In this document: piece by piece, positions 32,341 through 41,954 of the stretch | Layout: every line of letters starts with the position of its first letter | How positions within the stretch are numbered: position 1 is the first letter of the stretch | Position numbers and translations under genes: made by a program | Notes under the pieces: model-generated | Told to the model about the DNA's origin: nothing | Seen by the model: the letters and a program-made list of their open reading frames with translations, nothing else | Database searches by the model: none | NCBI GenBank assembly: GCA_017473925.1 | Contig: JAFUIY010000023.1 | Location: 1-42,091, forward strand | DNA: 42,091 bases | Source of the DNA: Clostridia bacterium | GTDB taxonomy: Bacteria > Bacillota > Clostridia > Oscillospirales > Acutalibacteraceae | Reading direction: 5' to 3'

Positions 32341-32880
32341 ATGGCAAGACTTAAAGAAATGTACAAAGCAGAAGTTGCTCCCGCACTTATGAAGAAATTC
32401 AGCTACAAGAGCGTTATGCAGATTCCTAAGATTGATAAGGTTATCATCAACGTAGGATGCGGTGAAGCAAGAGAAAATCCTAAGGCTATCGACGCAGTTA
32501 TCCGTGACCTTGGTCTCATCACAGGTCAGAAGGCTGTAGTTTGCAATGCTAAGAAGTCAGTTGCTAACTTCAAGCTCCGTGAAGGTATGCCCAATGGTGT
32601 TAAAGTTACACTCCGTGGCGAGAAGATGTATGAATTCCTTGACAGATTCTTCAATCTTGCTCTTCCCAGAGTCCGTGACTTCAGAGGTATCAATCCCAAC
32701 TCATTCGACGGAAGAGGAAACTATTCAATGGGTGTCAGAGAACAGCTTATCTTCCCCGAAATCGAGTACGATAAAATTGACAAAGTGCGTGGTATGGACA
32801 TTTGTATCGTTACTACAGCACCTACAGACGAAGAAGCTCGTGAGCTCTTAAGCTTAATGGGCGCACCGTTCGCAAAGTAA
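32341..32880 (+). CDS. rplE: 50S ribosomal protein L5
   Basis: The 179-aa L5 binds 5S rRNA and contacts P-site t[42 protein letters not shown] and the C-terminal [13 protein letters not shown] are characteristic. AAGGAGG lies about 10 nt before the start. Confidence 0.98.
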   Translation: MARLKEMYKAEVAPALMKKFSYKSVMQIPKIDKVIINVGCGEARENPKAIDAVIRDLGLITGQKAVVCNAKKSVANFKLREGMPNGVKVTLRGEKMYEFLDRFFNLALPRVRDFRGINPNSFDGRGNYSMGVREQLIFPEIEYDKIDKVRGMDICIVTTAPTDEEARELLSLMGAPFAK

Positions 32881-32892
32881 GGAGGGGTTTAA

Positions 32893-33078
32893 ATGGCAAA
32901 GACATCACAGAAGGTAAGAGCAGCTGCTCCTGCCAAGTATTCAACAAGACAGCATAACAGATGTAAAATTTGCGGCAGACCCCACGCTTATCTCCGTAAG
33001 TACGGTGTATGTCGTATATGCTTCAGAGAACTGGCTCATGCAGGCCAGATCCCCGGAGTAAAGAAAGCAAGCTGGTAA
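32893..33078 (+). CDS. rpsZ: 30S ribosomal protein S14, zinc type
   Basis: The 61-aa product is the short, zinc-binding form of S14, with CKIC (about 24-27) and CRIC (about 40-43) flanking [11 protein letters not shown]. Its place between rplE and rpsH is the standard spc-operon position of this form. Confidence 0.97.
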   Translation: MAKTSQKVRAAAPAKYSTRQHNRCKICGRPHAYLRKYGVCRICFRELAHAGQIPGVKKASW

Positions 33079-33091
33079 GGAGGAAGAAGCA

Positions 33092-33490
33092 ATGCAGATT
33101 ACCGATTCAGTTGCTGATATGCTCACCAGAATCAGAAATGCTGTTTCTGCGAAGCATGACACAGTAACAGTTCCTGCATCAAACGTGAAGAAGGCTATCG
33201 CTCAGATTCTCGTTGATGAAGGTTATGTAAAGAGTTTCAAGGTAATTGAGGACAACAAGCAGGGCATGATTGAGATCGCTCTCAAGTACGGCCCCAACAA
33301 GACTCCCTCAATTATGGGTATACGCAGAGTTTCAAAGCCCGGCCTGCGTATCTACACAGACGTTGAGAATATGCCCAAGGTTATCAAAGGCCTCGGCATC
33401 GCAATCATCTCAACAAACAAGGGTATTATGACTGACAAGGACGCTCGCAAGGCTAATGTTGGCGGCGAAGTTCTTGCATACATCTGGTAA
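33092..33490 (+). CDS. rpsH: 30S ribosomal protein S8
   Basis: The 132-aa S8 binds the central domain of 16S rRNA. It starts with [13 protein letters not shown] and ends with [20 protein letters not shown] and [20 protein letters not shown] are present. In E. coli it regulates the spc operon by binding near rplE; no matching structure was looked for in detail here. Confidence 0.98.
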   Translation: MQITDSVADMLTRIRNAVSAKHDTVTVPASNVKKAIAQILVDEGYVKSFKVIEDNKQGMIEIALKYGPNKTPSIMGIRRVSKPGLRIYTDVENMPKVIKGLGIAIISTNKGIMTDKDARKANVGGEVLAYIW

Positions 33491-33504
33491 GGAGGTACAA
33501 CGGG

Positions 33505-34050
33505 ATGTCACGTATAGGCAGAAAGCCCATTACAGTTCCGGCTGGTGTTGAAGTTACTATCGACGGTAGCGCAGTAACAGTCAAAGGTCCCAAGGGTACT
33601 CTTTCCGGAACATTTAACAGCAATATGACAATCGCTATGGACGCAGGTGTTATCACTGTTACTCGTCCTAACGATGAAAAAGAAAACAGATCACTTCACG
33701 GTCTTACCCGTACACTCATCGCAAACATGGTTGAGGGTGTAAGCAACGGTTATTCAAAGACACTTGATATCGTTGGTATCGGTTACCGTGCAAACATGCA
33801 GGGCAAGGATGTTGTTCTTTCAGTAGGTTATTCACACACAGTTACAATTGAAGCACCCGAAGGAATCACAATCACATGTCCCTCACCCAACCAGATTATC
33901 GTTTCCGGCGCTGACAAACAGGTTGTTGGTCAGGTTGCAGCAGAAATCAGAGGCGTTCGTCCTCCCGAACCTTACAAGGGCAAGGGTATCAGATACTCTG
34001 ATGAGCATGTAAGACGCAAGGAAGGTAAAGCCGGTAAGGGCGGTAAATAA
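33505..34050 (+). CDS. rplF: 50S ribosomal protein L6
   Basis: The 181-aa L6 consists of two duplicated domains. [16 protein letters not shown] at the start and the rRNA-binding [13 protein letters not shown] (about 154-166) near the end identify it. AAGGAGG precedes the start. Confidence 0.98.
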   Translation: MSRIGRKPITVPAGVEVTIDGSAVTVKGPKGTLSGTFNSNMTIAMDAGVITVTRPNDEKENRSLHGLTRTLIANMVEGVSNGYSKTLDIVGIGYRANMQGKDVVLSVGYSHTVTIEAPEGITITCPSPNQIIVSGADKQVVGQVAAEIRGVRPPEPYKGKGIRYSDEHVRRKEGKAGKGGK

Positions 34051-34068
34051 TAAAGGAGTGAATATCAA

Positions 34069-34428
34069 ATGGTAAAGAGACCTGATACAAAACAGGCACG
34101 AATTCAGCGTCATAAAAGAGTTCGCGGCAAGGTTTACGGCACAGCAGAGTGTCCCCGCCTCAATGTATTCCGCTCCCTTAAGCACATTTACGCTCAGCTT
34201 ATTGATGACGATAAGGGTGTAACTCTTGCAGCAGCTTCTTCTGTTGAAAAGGATTTCACAGAATACGGCGGCAACATCGACGCTGCTAAGGCAGTAGGTA
34301 AGAAAATCGCAGAACGTGCGGCAGAAAAAGGCATCAAGGAATGCGTTTTCGACCGTGGCGGATACATCTATCACGGCCGTGTAGCAAGCTTGGCCGAAGG
34401 CGCTCGTGAGGGCGGACTTGATTTCTAA
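34069..34428 (+). CDS. rplR: 50S ribosomal protein L18
   Basis: The 119-aa L18 binds 5S rRNA with L5. [27 protein letters not shown] N-terminus, HIYAQLIDD, and [24 protein letters not shown] at the C-terminus are typical. Confidence 0.98.
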   Translation: MVKRPDTKQARIQRHKRVRGKVYGTAECPRLNVFRSLKHIYAQLIDDDKGVTLAAASSVEKDFTEYGGNIDAAKAVGKKIAERAAEKGIKECVFDRGGYIYHGRVASLAEGAREGGLDF

Positions 34429-34447
34429 CGAAAGGGAGGAAATACTT

Positions 34448-34951
34448 TTGGCTAAGTTTGAAACACAGGAAAGAGAAGAGCTTCAGGAAAGAGTCGTAGC
34501 TATTAACCGTGTATCAAAGACTGTTAAGGGTGGTCGTATCATGAAGTTCTCCGCTCTCGTAGTAGTCGGAGATCAGAACGGCACAATCGGCTTCGGTCTC
34601 GGTAAGTCCGGTGAAGTACCCGATGCAATCCGTAAGGGTATCGAGGATGCTAAGAAGAATCTTATGACAGTACCCCTTAAGGGCACAACAATTTCACACG
34701 AGGTTATGGGTAAGTTCGGCGCAGGCGTTGTTCTTCTCAAGCCCGCAGCACCCGGTACCGGTGTTATCGCCGGTGGTCCCGTCCGTGCCGTTATCGAAAT
34801 GGTTGGTATTAAGGACATCCGTACAAAGGCTCTTCGTTCAAACAACCCCTGCAATGTAGTAAGAGCTACAATCAACGGTCTTTCACAGCTTCGTTCAGCT
34901 GAGACTGTTGCAGCAACAAGGGGCAAGACAGTTAAAGAAATTTTAGGTTAA
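34448..34951 (+). CDS. rpsE: 30S ribosomal protein S5
   Basis: The start is TTG 34448, 7 nt after GGGAGGA (34434-34440), which yields [17 protein letters not shown] and 167 aa; a frame opening at 34406 would overlap rplR and lacks a binding site. The double-stranded-RNA-binding domain begins [15 protein letters not shown], with [15 protein letters not shown] and KAPAPGTG-like segments intact. A rare TTG start in this highly expressed operon is notable. Confidence 0.97.
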   Translation: MAKFETQEREELQERVVAINRVSKTVKGGRIMKFSALVVVGDQNGTIGFGLGKSGEVPDAIRKGIEDAKKNLMTVPLKGTTISHEVMGKFGAGVVLLKPAAPGTGVIAGGPVRAVIEMVGIKDIRTKALRSNNPCNVVRATINGLSQLRSAETVAATRGKTVKEILG

Positions 34952-34963
34952 GGAGTGGACGGT

Positions 34964-35143
34964 ATGGCAGACGTAAAAGTTAAACTTGTCAGAAGCCTTA
35001 TAGGCAGCAAGAAAGATCAGATTGCTACCGTTTATGCACTCGGTCTTCGCAAAATCGGTGACGAGGTTGTTCAGCCGAACAATCCTCAGACTCTCGGTAA
35101 GATCAAGAAGGTTTCTCATCTTATCGAAGTAACCGAAGCTTAA
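34964..35143 (+). CDS. rpmD: 50S ribosomal protein L30
   Basis: The start is ATG 34964, after AAGGAG (34950-34955), giving 59 aa. [20 protein letters not shown] and [14 protein letters not shown] match the compact bacterial L30. Confidence 0.97.
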   Translation: MADVKVKLVRSLIGSKKDQIATVYALGLRKIGDEVVQPNNPQTLGKIKKVSHLIEVTEA

Positions 35144-35163
35144 AGAAAGGATGGGCAAAACTA

Positions 35164-35607
35164 ATGAAATTACATGAGTTAGCACCTGCTGCAGGTTCAA
35201 ACAGAGCTTCTAAGCGTGTTGGCCGTGGTCCTGCTTCAGGCCAGGGCAAAACAGCCGGTAAAGGTCATAAGGGTCAGAAAGCTCGTGCCGGTTCAGGTCC
35301 CCGTCCGGGATTTGAAGGCGGTCAGATGCCCCTTCAGAGACGTATACCCAAGAGAGGCTTCAACAACATCTTTGCTAAAGAGATTGCTATCGTTAACGTT
35401 TCAGCTATCGCTGACAAATTCGAAGACGGCGCAGTAGTTGACATCGAGGCTCTCAAGAATGCAGGTCTTATCAAAGACGAACTTGATGGTGTTAAGGTTC
35501 TTGGTAACGGCGAAATCACAAAGAAGCTTACAATTAAAGCTAATGCTTTCTCTGCAGGCGCTAAGGAAAAAATCGAAGCAGCCGGCGGTACAGCTGAAGT
35601 TCTTTAA
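35164..35607 (+). CDS. rplO: 50S ribosomal protein L15
   Basis: The 147-aa L15 has the basic glycine-rich N-terminal extension [20 protein letters not shown], then [17 protein letters not shown], and the C-terminal globular domain ending AAGGTAEVL. It is the last ribosomal gene before secY. Confidence 0.98.
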   Translation: MKLHELAPAAGSNRASKRVGRGPASGQGKTAGKGHKGQKARAGSGPRPGFEGGQMPLQRRIPKRGFNNIFAKEIAIVNVSAIADKFEDGAVVDIEALKNAGLIKDELDGVKVLGNGEITKKLTIKANAFSAGAKEKIEAAGGTAEVL

Positions 35608-35658
35608 TTACACCACAATCTGATTCGGTTCATCCGAAAAAAAAGGAGCGTGTGTAAA

Positions 35659-37002
35659 ATGATTCAGACAATCAGAAATGCATGGAAAATTCCTGAGATC
35701 AGAAAAAAAGTTTTATTCACAGCTTTTGTTATCCTTATTTACAGACTCGGAGCTGCAATTCCCGTTCCGTTCCTTAATATAGGACCTGACGGTATTCTCG
35801 GAGCAAGTGCTGTTACATCAGCAACCTTCTTCGATTATATCAACATGATCTCCGGTAATGCATTCAACTACGGTACAATCTTCGCAATGTCGATTACACC
35901 GTATATCAACTCTTCAATTATCATTCAGCTCTTGACCGTTGCTATCCCCGCTCTTGAGAGACTCTCAAAAGAGGGTGAAGAAGGCAGAAAGAAGATTGCA
36001 AAGATAACAAGATACGTTACAATCGGTCTTGGTCTTCTTCAGGCTGTGGCATACTATGTATTCCTTCGCAGCCAGAACGCTCTTTCAGCTACAGACGGTA
36101 CATTTGCTAAGGTTTTCCAGGCAATTGTAATCATACTTGTTCTTACAGCAGGTACTTCACTTACAATGTGGCTCGGCGAACAGATTAATGATAAGGGTAT
36201 CGGCAATGGTATCTCAATGATTCTTTTTGCAGGTATCGTTTCAAGAATCCCTTCCTATATCGGACAGCTTTACGGCTATCTGCAGTACGGCGGTGTTTAC
36301 ATCCCCTTTACAATCATTGCTGCACTCAGCCTTATCCTTCTCATTATCTTCATCGTATGGATGGACAATGCAGAACGCAGAATCCCTGTTCAGTACACAA
36401 AGCGTGTAGTAGGAAGAAAGATGTACGGCGGACAGAGCTCACATATTCCCATCAAGGTTAATATGTCAGGTGTTCTCCCCGTTATCTTTGCAAGCTCAAT
36501 CCTTTCACTTCCCACAACAATCCAGATGTTTGTTGATGTAAAGGCTGATTCAGGCTGGGATAAGTTCTTCTCAGTATTCACAACTGAACATTGGGCTTAC
36601 ACAATTATTTATTTCGTTCTCATCATCTTCTTTGCTTATTTCTATTCATCAATCCAGTATAATCCCATTGAAATGGCAAACAACCTCGCTAAGAACAGCG
36701 GTACAATCCCCGGTGTCCGTACAGGTCGTCCCACTTCAGATTATATTGCAAAGGTTATAAGCAAGATAGTTCTTCTCGGCGCACTTCTTCTCAGCGTTGT
36801 TGCTTTGTTCCCGATTATCTATTCACAGCTTACAAGTGTAATCTGTAAGGCAGTCGGTCAGGTAGGCGCAGATGGCATCGCAGGTGTTTCAATTTCACTC
36901 GGCGGTACATCAATCATCATCCTTGTCGGTGTTGCTCTTGAAACAGTCAAGCAGCTTGAAAGCCAGATGATGATGCGTCATTACAAGGGATTCCTTGACT
37001 AA
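35659..37002 (+). CDS. secY: Protein translocase subunit SecY
   Basis: The 447-aa SecY is the pore of the Sec translocon. ATG 35659 is chosen because the AAAGGAG at 35643-35649 lies against the GTG at 35650. Ten transmembrane helices are visible. Family signatures are YRLGAAIPVPFL, NSSIIIQLLT (plug and lateral gate), QYTKRVVGRKMYGGQSSHIP in the cytosolic loop C4 that contacts SecA and ribosomes, and NNLAKNSGTIPGVRTGRPT in loop C5. The stop codon is fused to the adk ribosome binding site. Confidence 0.98.
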   Translation: MIQTIRNAWKIPEIRKKVLFTAFVILIYRLGAAIPVPFLNIGPDGILGASAVTSATFFDYINMISGNAFNYGTIFAMSITPYINSSIIIQLLTVAIPALERLSKEGEEGRKKIAKITRYVTIGLGLLQAVAYYVFLRSQNALSATDGTFAKVFQAIVIILVLTAGTSLTMWLGEQINDKGIGNGISMILFAGIVSRIPSYIGQLYGYLQYGGVYIPFTIIAALSLILLIIFIVWMDNAERRIPVQYTKRVVGRKMYGGQSSHIPIKVNMSGVLPVIFASSILSLPTTIQMFVDVKADSGWDKFFSVFTTEHWAYTIIYFVLIIFFAYFYSSIQYNPIEMANNLAKNSGTIPGVRTGRPTSDYIAKVISKIVLLGALLLSVVALFPIIYSQLTSVICKAVGQVGADGIAGVSISLGGTSIIILVGVALETVKQLESQMMMRHYKGFLD

Positions 37003-37015
37003 GGAGGAAAATGAT

Positions 37016-37648
37016 ATGAATATTATTTTCCTCGGCGCTCCCGGCGCAGGCAAGGGAACTCAGGCAGAAAAAGTGAGCGAGAAGCTCTCAATCCCTACAA
37101 TCTCAACGGGTAACATCATCCGTGAAGCTCTCAGAAACGGCACTGAGATGGGCCTTAAAGCTAAGGAATTCATCGAAGCAGGTAAGCTTGTTTCAGACGA
37201 GGTTGTTATCGGTATCATTAAAGAAAGACTTTCTGCCGATGACTGTAACAACGGATTTATCCTTGACGGATTCCCCCGCACAATTCCTCAGGCTGAAGCT
37301 CTTGACACAATGGGCATCGTAATCGACAAGGTTATTGATATCGAAGTCGCTGACGAAGCTATTGCAAAGAGAATGGGCGGCAGAAGAGTTTGTGCAAAGT
37401 GCGGTGCATCTTACCACCTCGAATACAAGAAGCCCGATGTTGAAGGCGTATGTAACCTTTGCCAGGGTGAGCTTGTTCAGAGAAAAGACGATGCTCCCGA
37501 AACAGTTCTTGAAAGACTCAAGATCTATCACGAGGAAACTGAACCGCTGAAGGATTACTACAGCAAGACAGGTAAGCTTGTGATTGTTGAAGGTCAGGAG
37601 GAAGTTGCTGATACAACTGCTCTCACCTTCAAGGCATTGGAGGATTAA
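37016..37648 (+). CDS. adk: Adenylate kinase, zinc-LID type
   Basis: The enzyme interconverts ATP + AMP and two ADP. ATG 37016 lies 7 nt after AAGGAGGA; the product has 210 aa. The P-loop is GAPGAGKGTQ (residues 7-16), the AMP-binding segment is LDGFPRTIPQAEAL (about 81-94), and the LID carries CAKC and CNLC (about 126-150), a structural zinc site of Gram-positive enzymes. Its place between secY and map is the standard Bacillus order. Confidence 0.98.
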   Translation: MNIIFLGAPGAGKGTQAEKVSEKLSIPTISTGNIIREALRNGTEMGLKAKEFIEAGKLVSDEVVIGIIKERLSADDCNNGFILDGFPRTIPQAEALDTMGIVIDKVIDIEVADEAIAKRMGGRRVCAKCGASYHLEYKKPDVEGVCNLCQGELVQRKDDAPETVLERLKIYHEETEPLKDYYSKTGKLVIVEGQEEVADTTALTFKALED

Positions 37649-37650
37649 GC

Positions 37651-38406
37651 ATGGTAGTGCTGAAAACACGCAGGGAAATCGAACTGATGCGTGAGGCAGG
37701 CAGAATTGCTGCTACAGCACTCAAGGTTGCAGGCGAAGCAGTCAGACCGGGAGTTTCAACTCTCGAGATTGACACCGTAGCCCGTAAGTATATAGAAAGT
37801 CAGGGTGCAAGACCCAACTTTCTCGGGCTTTACGGTTTCCCTGCCACTGCATGTATTTCCATAAACAATGAAGTAATACACGGAATTCCCGCAAAAAACC
37901 GTATTCTCAAGGAAGGCGACATCGTCAGCATTGACCTGGGCGCTGAGAAAAACGGTTACCACGGCGATAATGCTGCCACATTTGCAGTCGGAAAGATTTC
38001 CGATGAAGCACAGCGGCTGATCGACACGACCCGTGAGTCCCTTTATGCAGGACTGAAACAGGCTGTCGCGGGCAACAGAATCGGTGACATTTCAAATGCG
38101 GTTCAGGTGTATTGCGAGGAGCGAGGCTATGGTGTTGTACGTGATTTCGTAGGACACGGAATAGGCAAAGAGCTCCATGAAGATCCTTCGGTTCCGAACT
38201 TCGGAACTCCCGGCAGAGGAGCAAGATTAATGCCGGGCATGACTATTGCTGTAGAGCCGATGATAAATCAGGGAACATGGGAAGTAAACCAGTTGTCTGA
38301 CGGCTGGACTATCGTCACACAGGACGGTAAGCTTGCAGCACATTTCGAGCATACAATTGCTATCACAAAAGAGGGCGAATGTATGATTCTCACTCTTCCT
38401 GATTAA
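37651..38406 (+). CDS. map: Methionine aminopeptidase, type I
   Basis: The 251-aa enzyme removes the initiator Met from new proteins. The five metal ligands are visible in context: Asp in SIDLGAEKNGYHGDNA (two Asp), His in VGHGIGKELHEDP, Glu in TIAVEPMIN and Glu in HFEHTIAIT. No N-terminal zinc-finger or SH3-linker extension is present (class Ia). It starts 2 nt after the adk stop; GGAGGA inside adk serves as binding site. Confidence 0.98.
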   Translation: MVVLKTRREIELMREAGRIAATALKVAGEAVRPGVSTLEIDTVARKYIESQGARPNFLGLYGFPATACISINNEVIHGIPAKNRILKEGDIVSIDLGAEKNGYHGDNAATFAVGKISDEAQRLIDTTRESLYAGLKQAVAGNRIGDISNAVQVYCEERGYGVVRDFVGHGIGKELHEDPSVPNFGTPGRGARLMPGMTIAVEPMINQGTWEVNQLSDGWTIVTQDGKLAAHFEHTIAITKEGECMILTLPD

Positions 38407-38417
38407 GAGGTACTTAT

Positions 38418-38678
38418 ATGGAACTTGTAAAGGGAAGCGTAGTAATATCAAAGGCAGGCAGAGACAAGGGCTATTACCTTGCAGTGACTCAAATCACTGA
38501 CGGCGGTGTTTATGTTTGCGACGGTAAGGAGAGACCGGTCGAAAGACCGAAGAAGAAAAATCCGTTACACCTCGCAAAAACACATTTCGTTCTCTCCGAA
38601 GACGAAACAGCAACAAATCGTTCTTTAAAGAAAGCACTGAAAGAAATTTCATGCTCTGAAGAAAGTGAGGTTAAATAG
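38418..38678 (+). CDS. KOW-domain RNA-binding protein (L14e-like)
   Basis: The 86-aa protein contains a KOW motif at its start ([18 protein letters not shown]), then a segment [17 protein letters not shown] rich in basic residues, and an acidic C-terminus. Proteins of this kind occur between map and infA in many Clostridia and resemble eukaryotic/archaeal L14e/L27e. The role is probably RNA or ribosome binding; no experimental function is known to me. Confidence 0.85.
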   Translation: MELVKGSVVISKAGRDKGYYLAVTQITDGGVYVCDGKERPVERPKKKNPLHLAKTHFVLSEDETATNRSLKKALKEISCSEESEVK

Positions 38679-38679
38679 T

Positions 38680-38898
38680 ATGTCCAAGCAGGATATGATC
38701 GAAGTCGAAGGTACAGTGGTCGAAGCTCTCCCCAATGCAACATTCAAGGTAGAGCTTGAAAACGGCCGACAGATAGTTGCTACTATCTCCGGTAAGCTGA
38801 GAATGAACTATATCAGAATTCTCCCCGGCGATAAGGTAACTGTGGACATGTCGCCCTACGACCTCACAAGAGGCCGTATCACATGGCGATCCAAATAG
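38680..38898 (+). CDS. infA: Translation initiation factor IF-1
   Basis: The 72-aa OB-fold protein occludes the A site during initiation. [19 protein letters not shown] at the start, [20 protein letters not shown] and [11 protein letters not shown] at the end are nearly invariant. ATG 38680 overlaps nothing and lies 1 nt after the KOW gene stop; GAGG of the site is within that gene. Confidence 0.98.
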   Translation: MSKQDMIEVEGTVVEALPNATFKVELENGRQIVATISGKLRMNYIRILPGDKVTVDMSPYDLTRGRITWRSK

Positions 38899-38921
38899 GT
38901 AATTTTTAAGGAGGTAATACA

Positions 38922-39035
38922 ATGAAAGTCAGACCTTCTGTAAAGAAAATTTGCGAGAAGTGCAAAATCATTAAACGCAAGGGAAAAGTAATGGTTATCT
39001 GTGAAAATCCCAAGCACAAGCAGCGTCAGGGCTAA
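38922..39035 (+). CDS. rpmJ: 50S ribosomal protein L36
   Basis: The 37-aa frame begins [20 protein letters not shown] and ends NPKHKQRQG. The zinc ligands are CEKC (11-14), Cys 27 and His 32. AAGGAGG precedes the start by 8 nt. The gene is too short for many automatic screens but is unmistakable and in its usual place between infA and rpsM. Confidence 0.97.
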   Translation: MKVRPSVKKICEKCKIIKRKGKVMVICENPKHKQRQG

Positions 39036-39071
39036 GCTCTGATAATACCGTAATGGAGGTGCAACTGACAA

Positions 39072-39440
39072 ATGGCGCGTATATCCGGTGTTGATCTTCC
39101 CAGAGAGAAGAGAGTAGAAATCGGCCTTACTTACATCTATGGTATCGGCCGCAAAACCGCAAGCGACATTATTAAGGCAACAGGTATAAATCCCGACACA
39201 AGAGTTAAGGATTTGACCGAAGATGACGTTTCAAAGCTTCGTGAGTACATCGAACACAATGTTACTGTTGAAGGTGACCTCAGAAGAGAAACAGCATTTG
39301 ACATTAAGAGACTTGTTGAAATAGGATGCTACCGTGGTGTTCGTCACAGAAAGAGTCTTCCCGTTAGAGGACAGCGTTCAAAGACAAACGCACGTACAAG
39401 AAAAGGTCCTAAGAAGACAATCGCTAACAAGAAGAAATAA
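39072..39440 (+). CDS. rpsM: 30S ribosomal protein S13
   Basis: The 122-aa S13 sits in the 30S head. [20 protein letters not shown], helix-two-turn-helix [16 protein letters not shown], and the tail [17 protein letters not shown] that reaches the P site are all present. GGAGG precedes the start. Confidence 0.98.
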   Translation: MARISGVDLPREKRVEIGLTYIYGIGRKTASDIIKATGINPDTRVKDLTEDDVSKLREYIEHNVTVEGDLRRETAFDIKRLVEIGCYRGVRHRKSLPVRGQRSKTNARTRKGPKKTIANKKK

Positions 39441-39458
39441 TAAGGAGGGAATAGTAGT

Positions 39459-39860
39459 ATGGCTAAAGCAACCGCTAAAAAAGGCGTTTCACGTAAGCGC
39501 CGCGAGCGTAAGAATATTGAACGCGGTGCAGCTCATATTCAGTCTACATTCAACAATACCATCGTAACTATTACCGATACACAGGGTAATGCAGTTTCAT
39601 GGGCAAGTGCAGGCGAAATGGGCTTCAGAGGTTCAAGAAAATCTACACCCTTCGCAGCTCAGACAGCAGCAGAAACAGCTGCTAAGGCGGCAATCGAACA
39701 CGGCATGAAGACTGTTGAAGTTTTCGTTAAGGGCCCCGGACAGGGAAGAGAAGCAGCAATCAGAGCTCTTCAGACTGCAGGTCTTGAAGTCAGCATGATC
39801 AAAGACGTTACTCCCATCCCTCACAATGGCTGCCGTCCGCCTAAAAGAAGACGTGTATAA
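39459..39860 (+). CDS. rpsK: 30S ribosomal protein S11
   Basis: The 133-aa S11 forms part of the platform near the mRNA exit. [34 protein letters not shown] and the C-terminal [13 protein letters not shown] are diagnostic. Confidence 0.98.
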   Translation: MAKATAKKGVSRKRRERKNIERGAAHIQSTFNNTIVTITDTQGNAVSWASAGEMGFRGSRKSTPFAAQTAAETAAKAAIEHGMKTVEVFVKGPGQGREAAIRALQTAGLEVSMIKDVTPIPHNGCRPPKRRRV

Positions 39861-39886
39861 CCGATTAACTGGAGGTGTTTTAACAC

Positions 39887-40504
39887 ATGGCAAGATATAC
39901 CGGTGCGGTATGTAAATTATGCCGCAGAGAGGGCAAGAAGCTCTTTTTAAAGGGTGAAAGATGCACCAGCTCAAAGTGTTCTCTTGAACGCCGCAGCTAT
40001 GCTCCCGGCCAGCATGGTCAGGGTCGTAAGAAGCTCACTGAGTACGGTCTTCAGCTTCGTGCAAAGCAGACAGCAAGAAGATATTACGGCATCAGCGAGA
40101 GCCAGTTCCGTAAGTATTTCATGATGGCAGTTCGTCACGAAGGCGTTACAGGTGACAACTTACTTCGTATCTGCGAAAGCCGTCTTGACAATATCGTATA
40201 TTCACTCGGTTGGGCAACTTCCCGTGCAGAAGCAAGACAGCTTGTTACACATGGTCATTTCCTTGTAAACGGTAAGAGAGTAGACATTCCCTCATACCTT
40301 TGCAAAGCAGGCGATGTTGTAGCTATCAAAAAGGCAAGCCTTGATTCCGAGAAGTTCAAAGCTATCCTCGAGAAGACAGGAACAATTCCTGCATGGCTTG
40401 AAGCAGGCGATGATAACACAGCAAAGATCGTTGCTCTTCCCGAACGCGAACAGATTGAAGTTCCCGTTGAAGAACATCTTATCGTCGAATTCTATTCAAG
40501 ATAA
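39887..40504 (+). CDS. rpsD: 30S ribosomal protein S4
   Basis: The 205-aa S4 nucleates 30S assembly. The N-terminus has four Cys, in CKLCRREG (about 9-12) and CTSSKC (about 26-31), the zinc-binding form. The S4 RNA-binding domain (about 93-155) includes [20 protein letters not shown] and [16 protein letters not shown]. In some bacteria S4 autoregulates its own operon; no separate leader is visible here because the gene is internal. Confidence 0.98.
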   Translation: MARYTGAVCKLCRREGKKLFLKGERCTSSKCSLERRSYAPGQHGQGRKKLTEYGLQLRAKQTARRYYGISESQFRKYFMMAVRHEGVTGDNLLRICESRLDNIVYSLGWATSRAEARQLVTHGHFLVNGKRVDIPSYLCKAGDVVAIKKASLDSEKFKAILEKTGTIPAWLEAGDDNTAKIVALPEREQIEVPVEEHLIVEFYSR

Positions 40505-40566
40505 TCAGATTACGATTAAACTGTATACATTAGCAGCCTGACTGCAAAATCTAAGGAGGGTTTTGA

Positions 40567-41517
40567 ATGATAGGTATTGAGAAGCCCAGAATTGATGCTG
40601 TTGATTTAAATCAGGACGGTACCTACGGCAAGTTCGTTGTTGAACCTCTTGAAAGAGGTTACGGTACAACTCTCGGCAACAGCCTTCGCAGAATTCTTTT
40701 GTCATCACTCCCCGGCTATGCTATCACATCAGTGAACATTGACGGTGTTCTTCATGAGTTCTCGACAATTGAAGGCGTTAAGGAAGATGTAACTGAGATC
40801 GTTCTGAATTTAAAGAATGTCATTCTGAAAATTCATGGCTCAGGACCCAAGACAATGTATATTGACTGCAACGGTGAATGTGAAATCACTGCAGCTGATA
40901 TACAGGCTGATTCAGAGGTTGAAATCCTCAACCCCGAACAGCATATAGCAACACTTAATTCCGATGCTCATGTCCGCATGGAGCTTACAGCAGACATCGG
41001 CAGAGGTTATGTATCGGCAGAAAAGAACAAGAAGATGCTTGACCCCGTTATCGGCGTTATTGCAATCGACTCAATCTATACTCCTGTCGTAAAAGTAAAC
41101 TACAAAGTTGAAAATGCTCGTGTCGGCGACGTTACTGACTACGACAAGCTTTCACTTGAGGTTTGGACCAACGGAACAATCGCAGCTAAGGATGCGGTTT
41201 CCCTGGCAGCCAAGATTCTCAACGAGCATCTCAACCTCTTCATTGATCTGTCAGATGAGGCAGGCAACACAGAGGTTATGATTGAAAAAGGCGAAGACAA
41301 CAAAGGTCAGATCTTAGAGATGACTGTTGAGGAGCTTGACCTTTCAGTTCGTTCATTCAACTGCTTGAAGAGAGCGAATATTCACAAGGTAGAAGATTTG
41401 ATCTCAAAGTCAGAAGAAGAAATGATGAGAGTGAGAAACCTCGGACGCAAGTCTCTTGATGAGGTTATTGCAAAGCTCAATTCTCTTGGACTTTCACTTC
41501 GTCGAGATGACGAATAA
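40567..41517 (+). CDS. rpoA: RNA polymerase alpha subunit
   Basis: The 316-aa alpha subunit has the assembly domain (1-230; [23 protein letters not shown] at about 28-50) and the C-terminal DNA-binding domain (about 250-310; [19 protein letters not shown] and [11 protein letters not shown]) that contacts UP elements and activators. AAGGAGGG precedes the start. Its gap from rpsD is 62 nt without a terminator. Confidence 0.98.
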   Translation: MIGIEKPRIDAVDLNQDGTYGKFVVEPLERGYGTTLGNSLRRILLSSLPGYAITSVNIDGVLHEFSTIEGVKEDVTEIVLNLKNVILKIHGSGPKTMYIDCNGECEITAADIQADSEVEILNPEQHIATLNSDAHVRMELTADIGRGYVSAEKNKKMLDPVIGVIAIDSIYTPVVKVNYKVENARVGDVTDYDKLSLEVWTNGTIAAKDAVSLAAKILNEHLNLFIDLSDEAGNTEVMIEKGEDNKGQILEMTVEELDLSVRSFNCLKRANIHKVEDLISKSEEEMMRVRNLGRKSLDEVIAKLNSLGLSLRRDDE

Positions 41518-41558
41518 TTCAGATTTTATACCACACTAACGGTAAAGGAGAGATATTC

Positions 41559-41900
41559 ATGCCCGGAACCAGAAAACTCGGCAGAGCTACAGATTCAAGA
41601 AAAGCTATGCTCAGAGCAATGGTAACTTACCTTTTGGAAAATGGCAAAATCGAGACCACCGTTACAAGAGCTAAAGAAGTTCGTTCAATGACAGAAAAAA
41701 TGATCACTCTTGCAAAAGAGAACAATCTTCATAACTACAGACAGGCTATGGCTTATGTCACAAAGGAAGATGTAGTTAAGAAGCTGTTTGACGAAATAGC
41801 TCCCAAGTACAATGAGGTCAAAGGCGGTTATTGCCGTATAATCAAGACAGGTCCCCGTCGTGGTGACGCAGCTGAGATGTGTATCATCGAGCTTGTCTGA
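41559..41900 (+). CDS. rplQ: 50S ribosomal protein L17
   Basis: The 113-aa L17 is the last gene of the superoperon. [21 protein letters not shown] at the start and [14 protein letters not shown] at the end are typical. It is followed 18 nt later by the operon terminator. Confidence 0.98.
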   Translation: MPGTRKLGRATDSRKAMLRAMVTYLLENGKIETTVTRAKEVRSMTEKMITLAKENNLHNYRQAMAYVTKEDVVKKLFDEIAPKYNEVKGGYCRIIKTGPRRGDAAEMCIIELV

Positions 41901-41918
41901 TTAACCAAATAATAAATT

Positions 41919-41945
41919 AAGGTGTCCGAAAGGACACCTTTTTTT
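41919..41945 (+). terminator. Terminator of the S10-spc-alpha superoperon
   Basis: AAGGTGTCC (41919-41927), tetraloop GAAA, GGACACCTT (41932-41940), then TTTTT: a perfect 9-bp stem with a stable GNRA loop. Confidence 0.95.
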
Positions 41946-41954
41946 GTTGGTAAA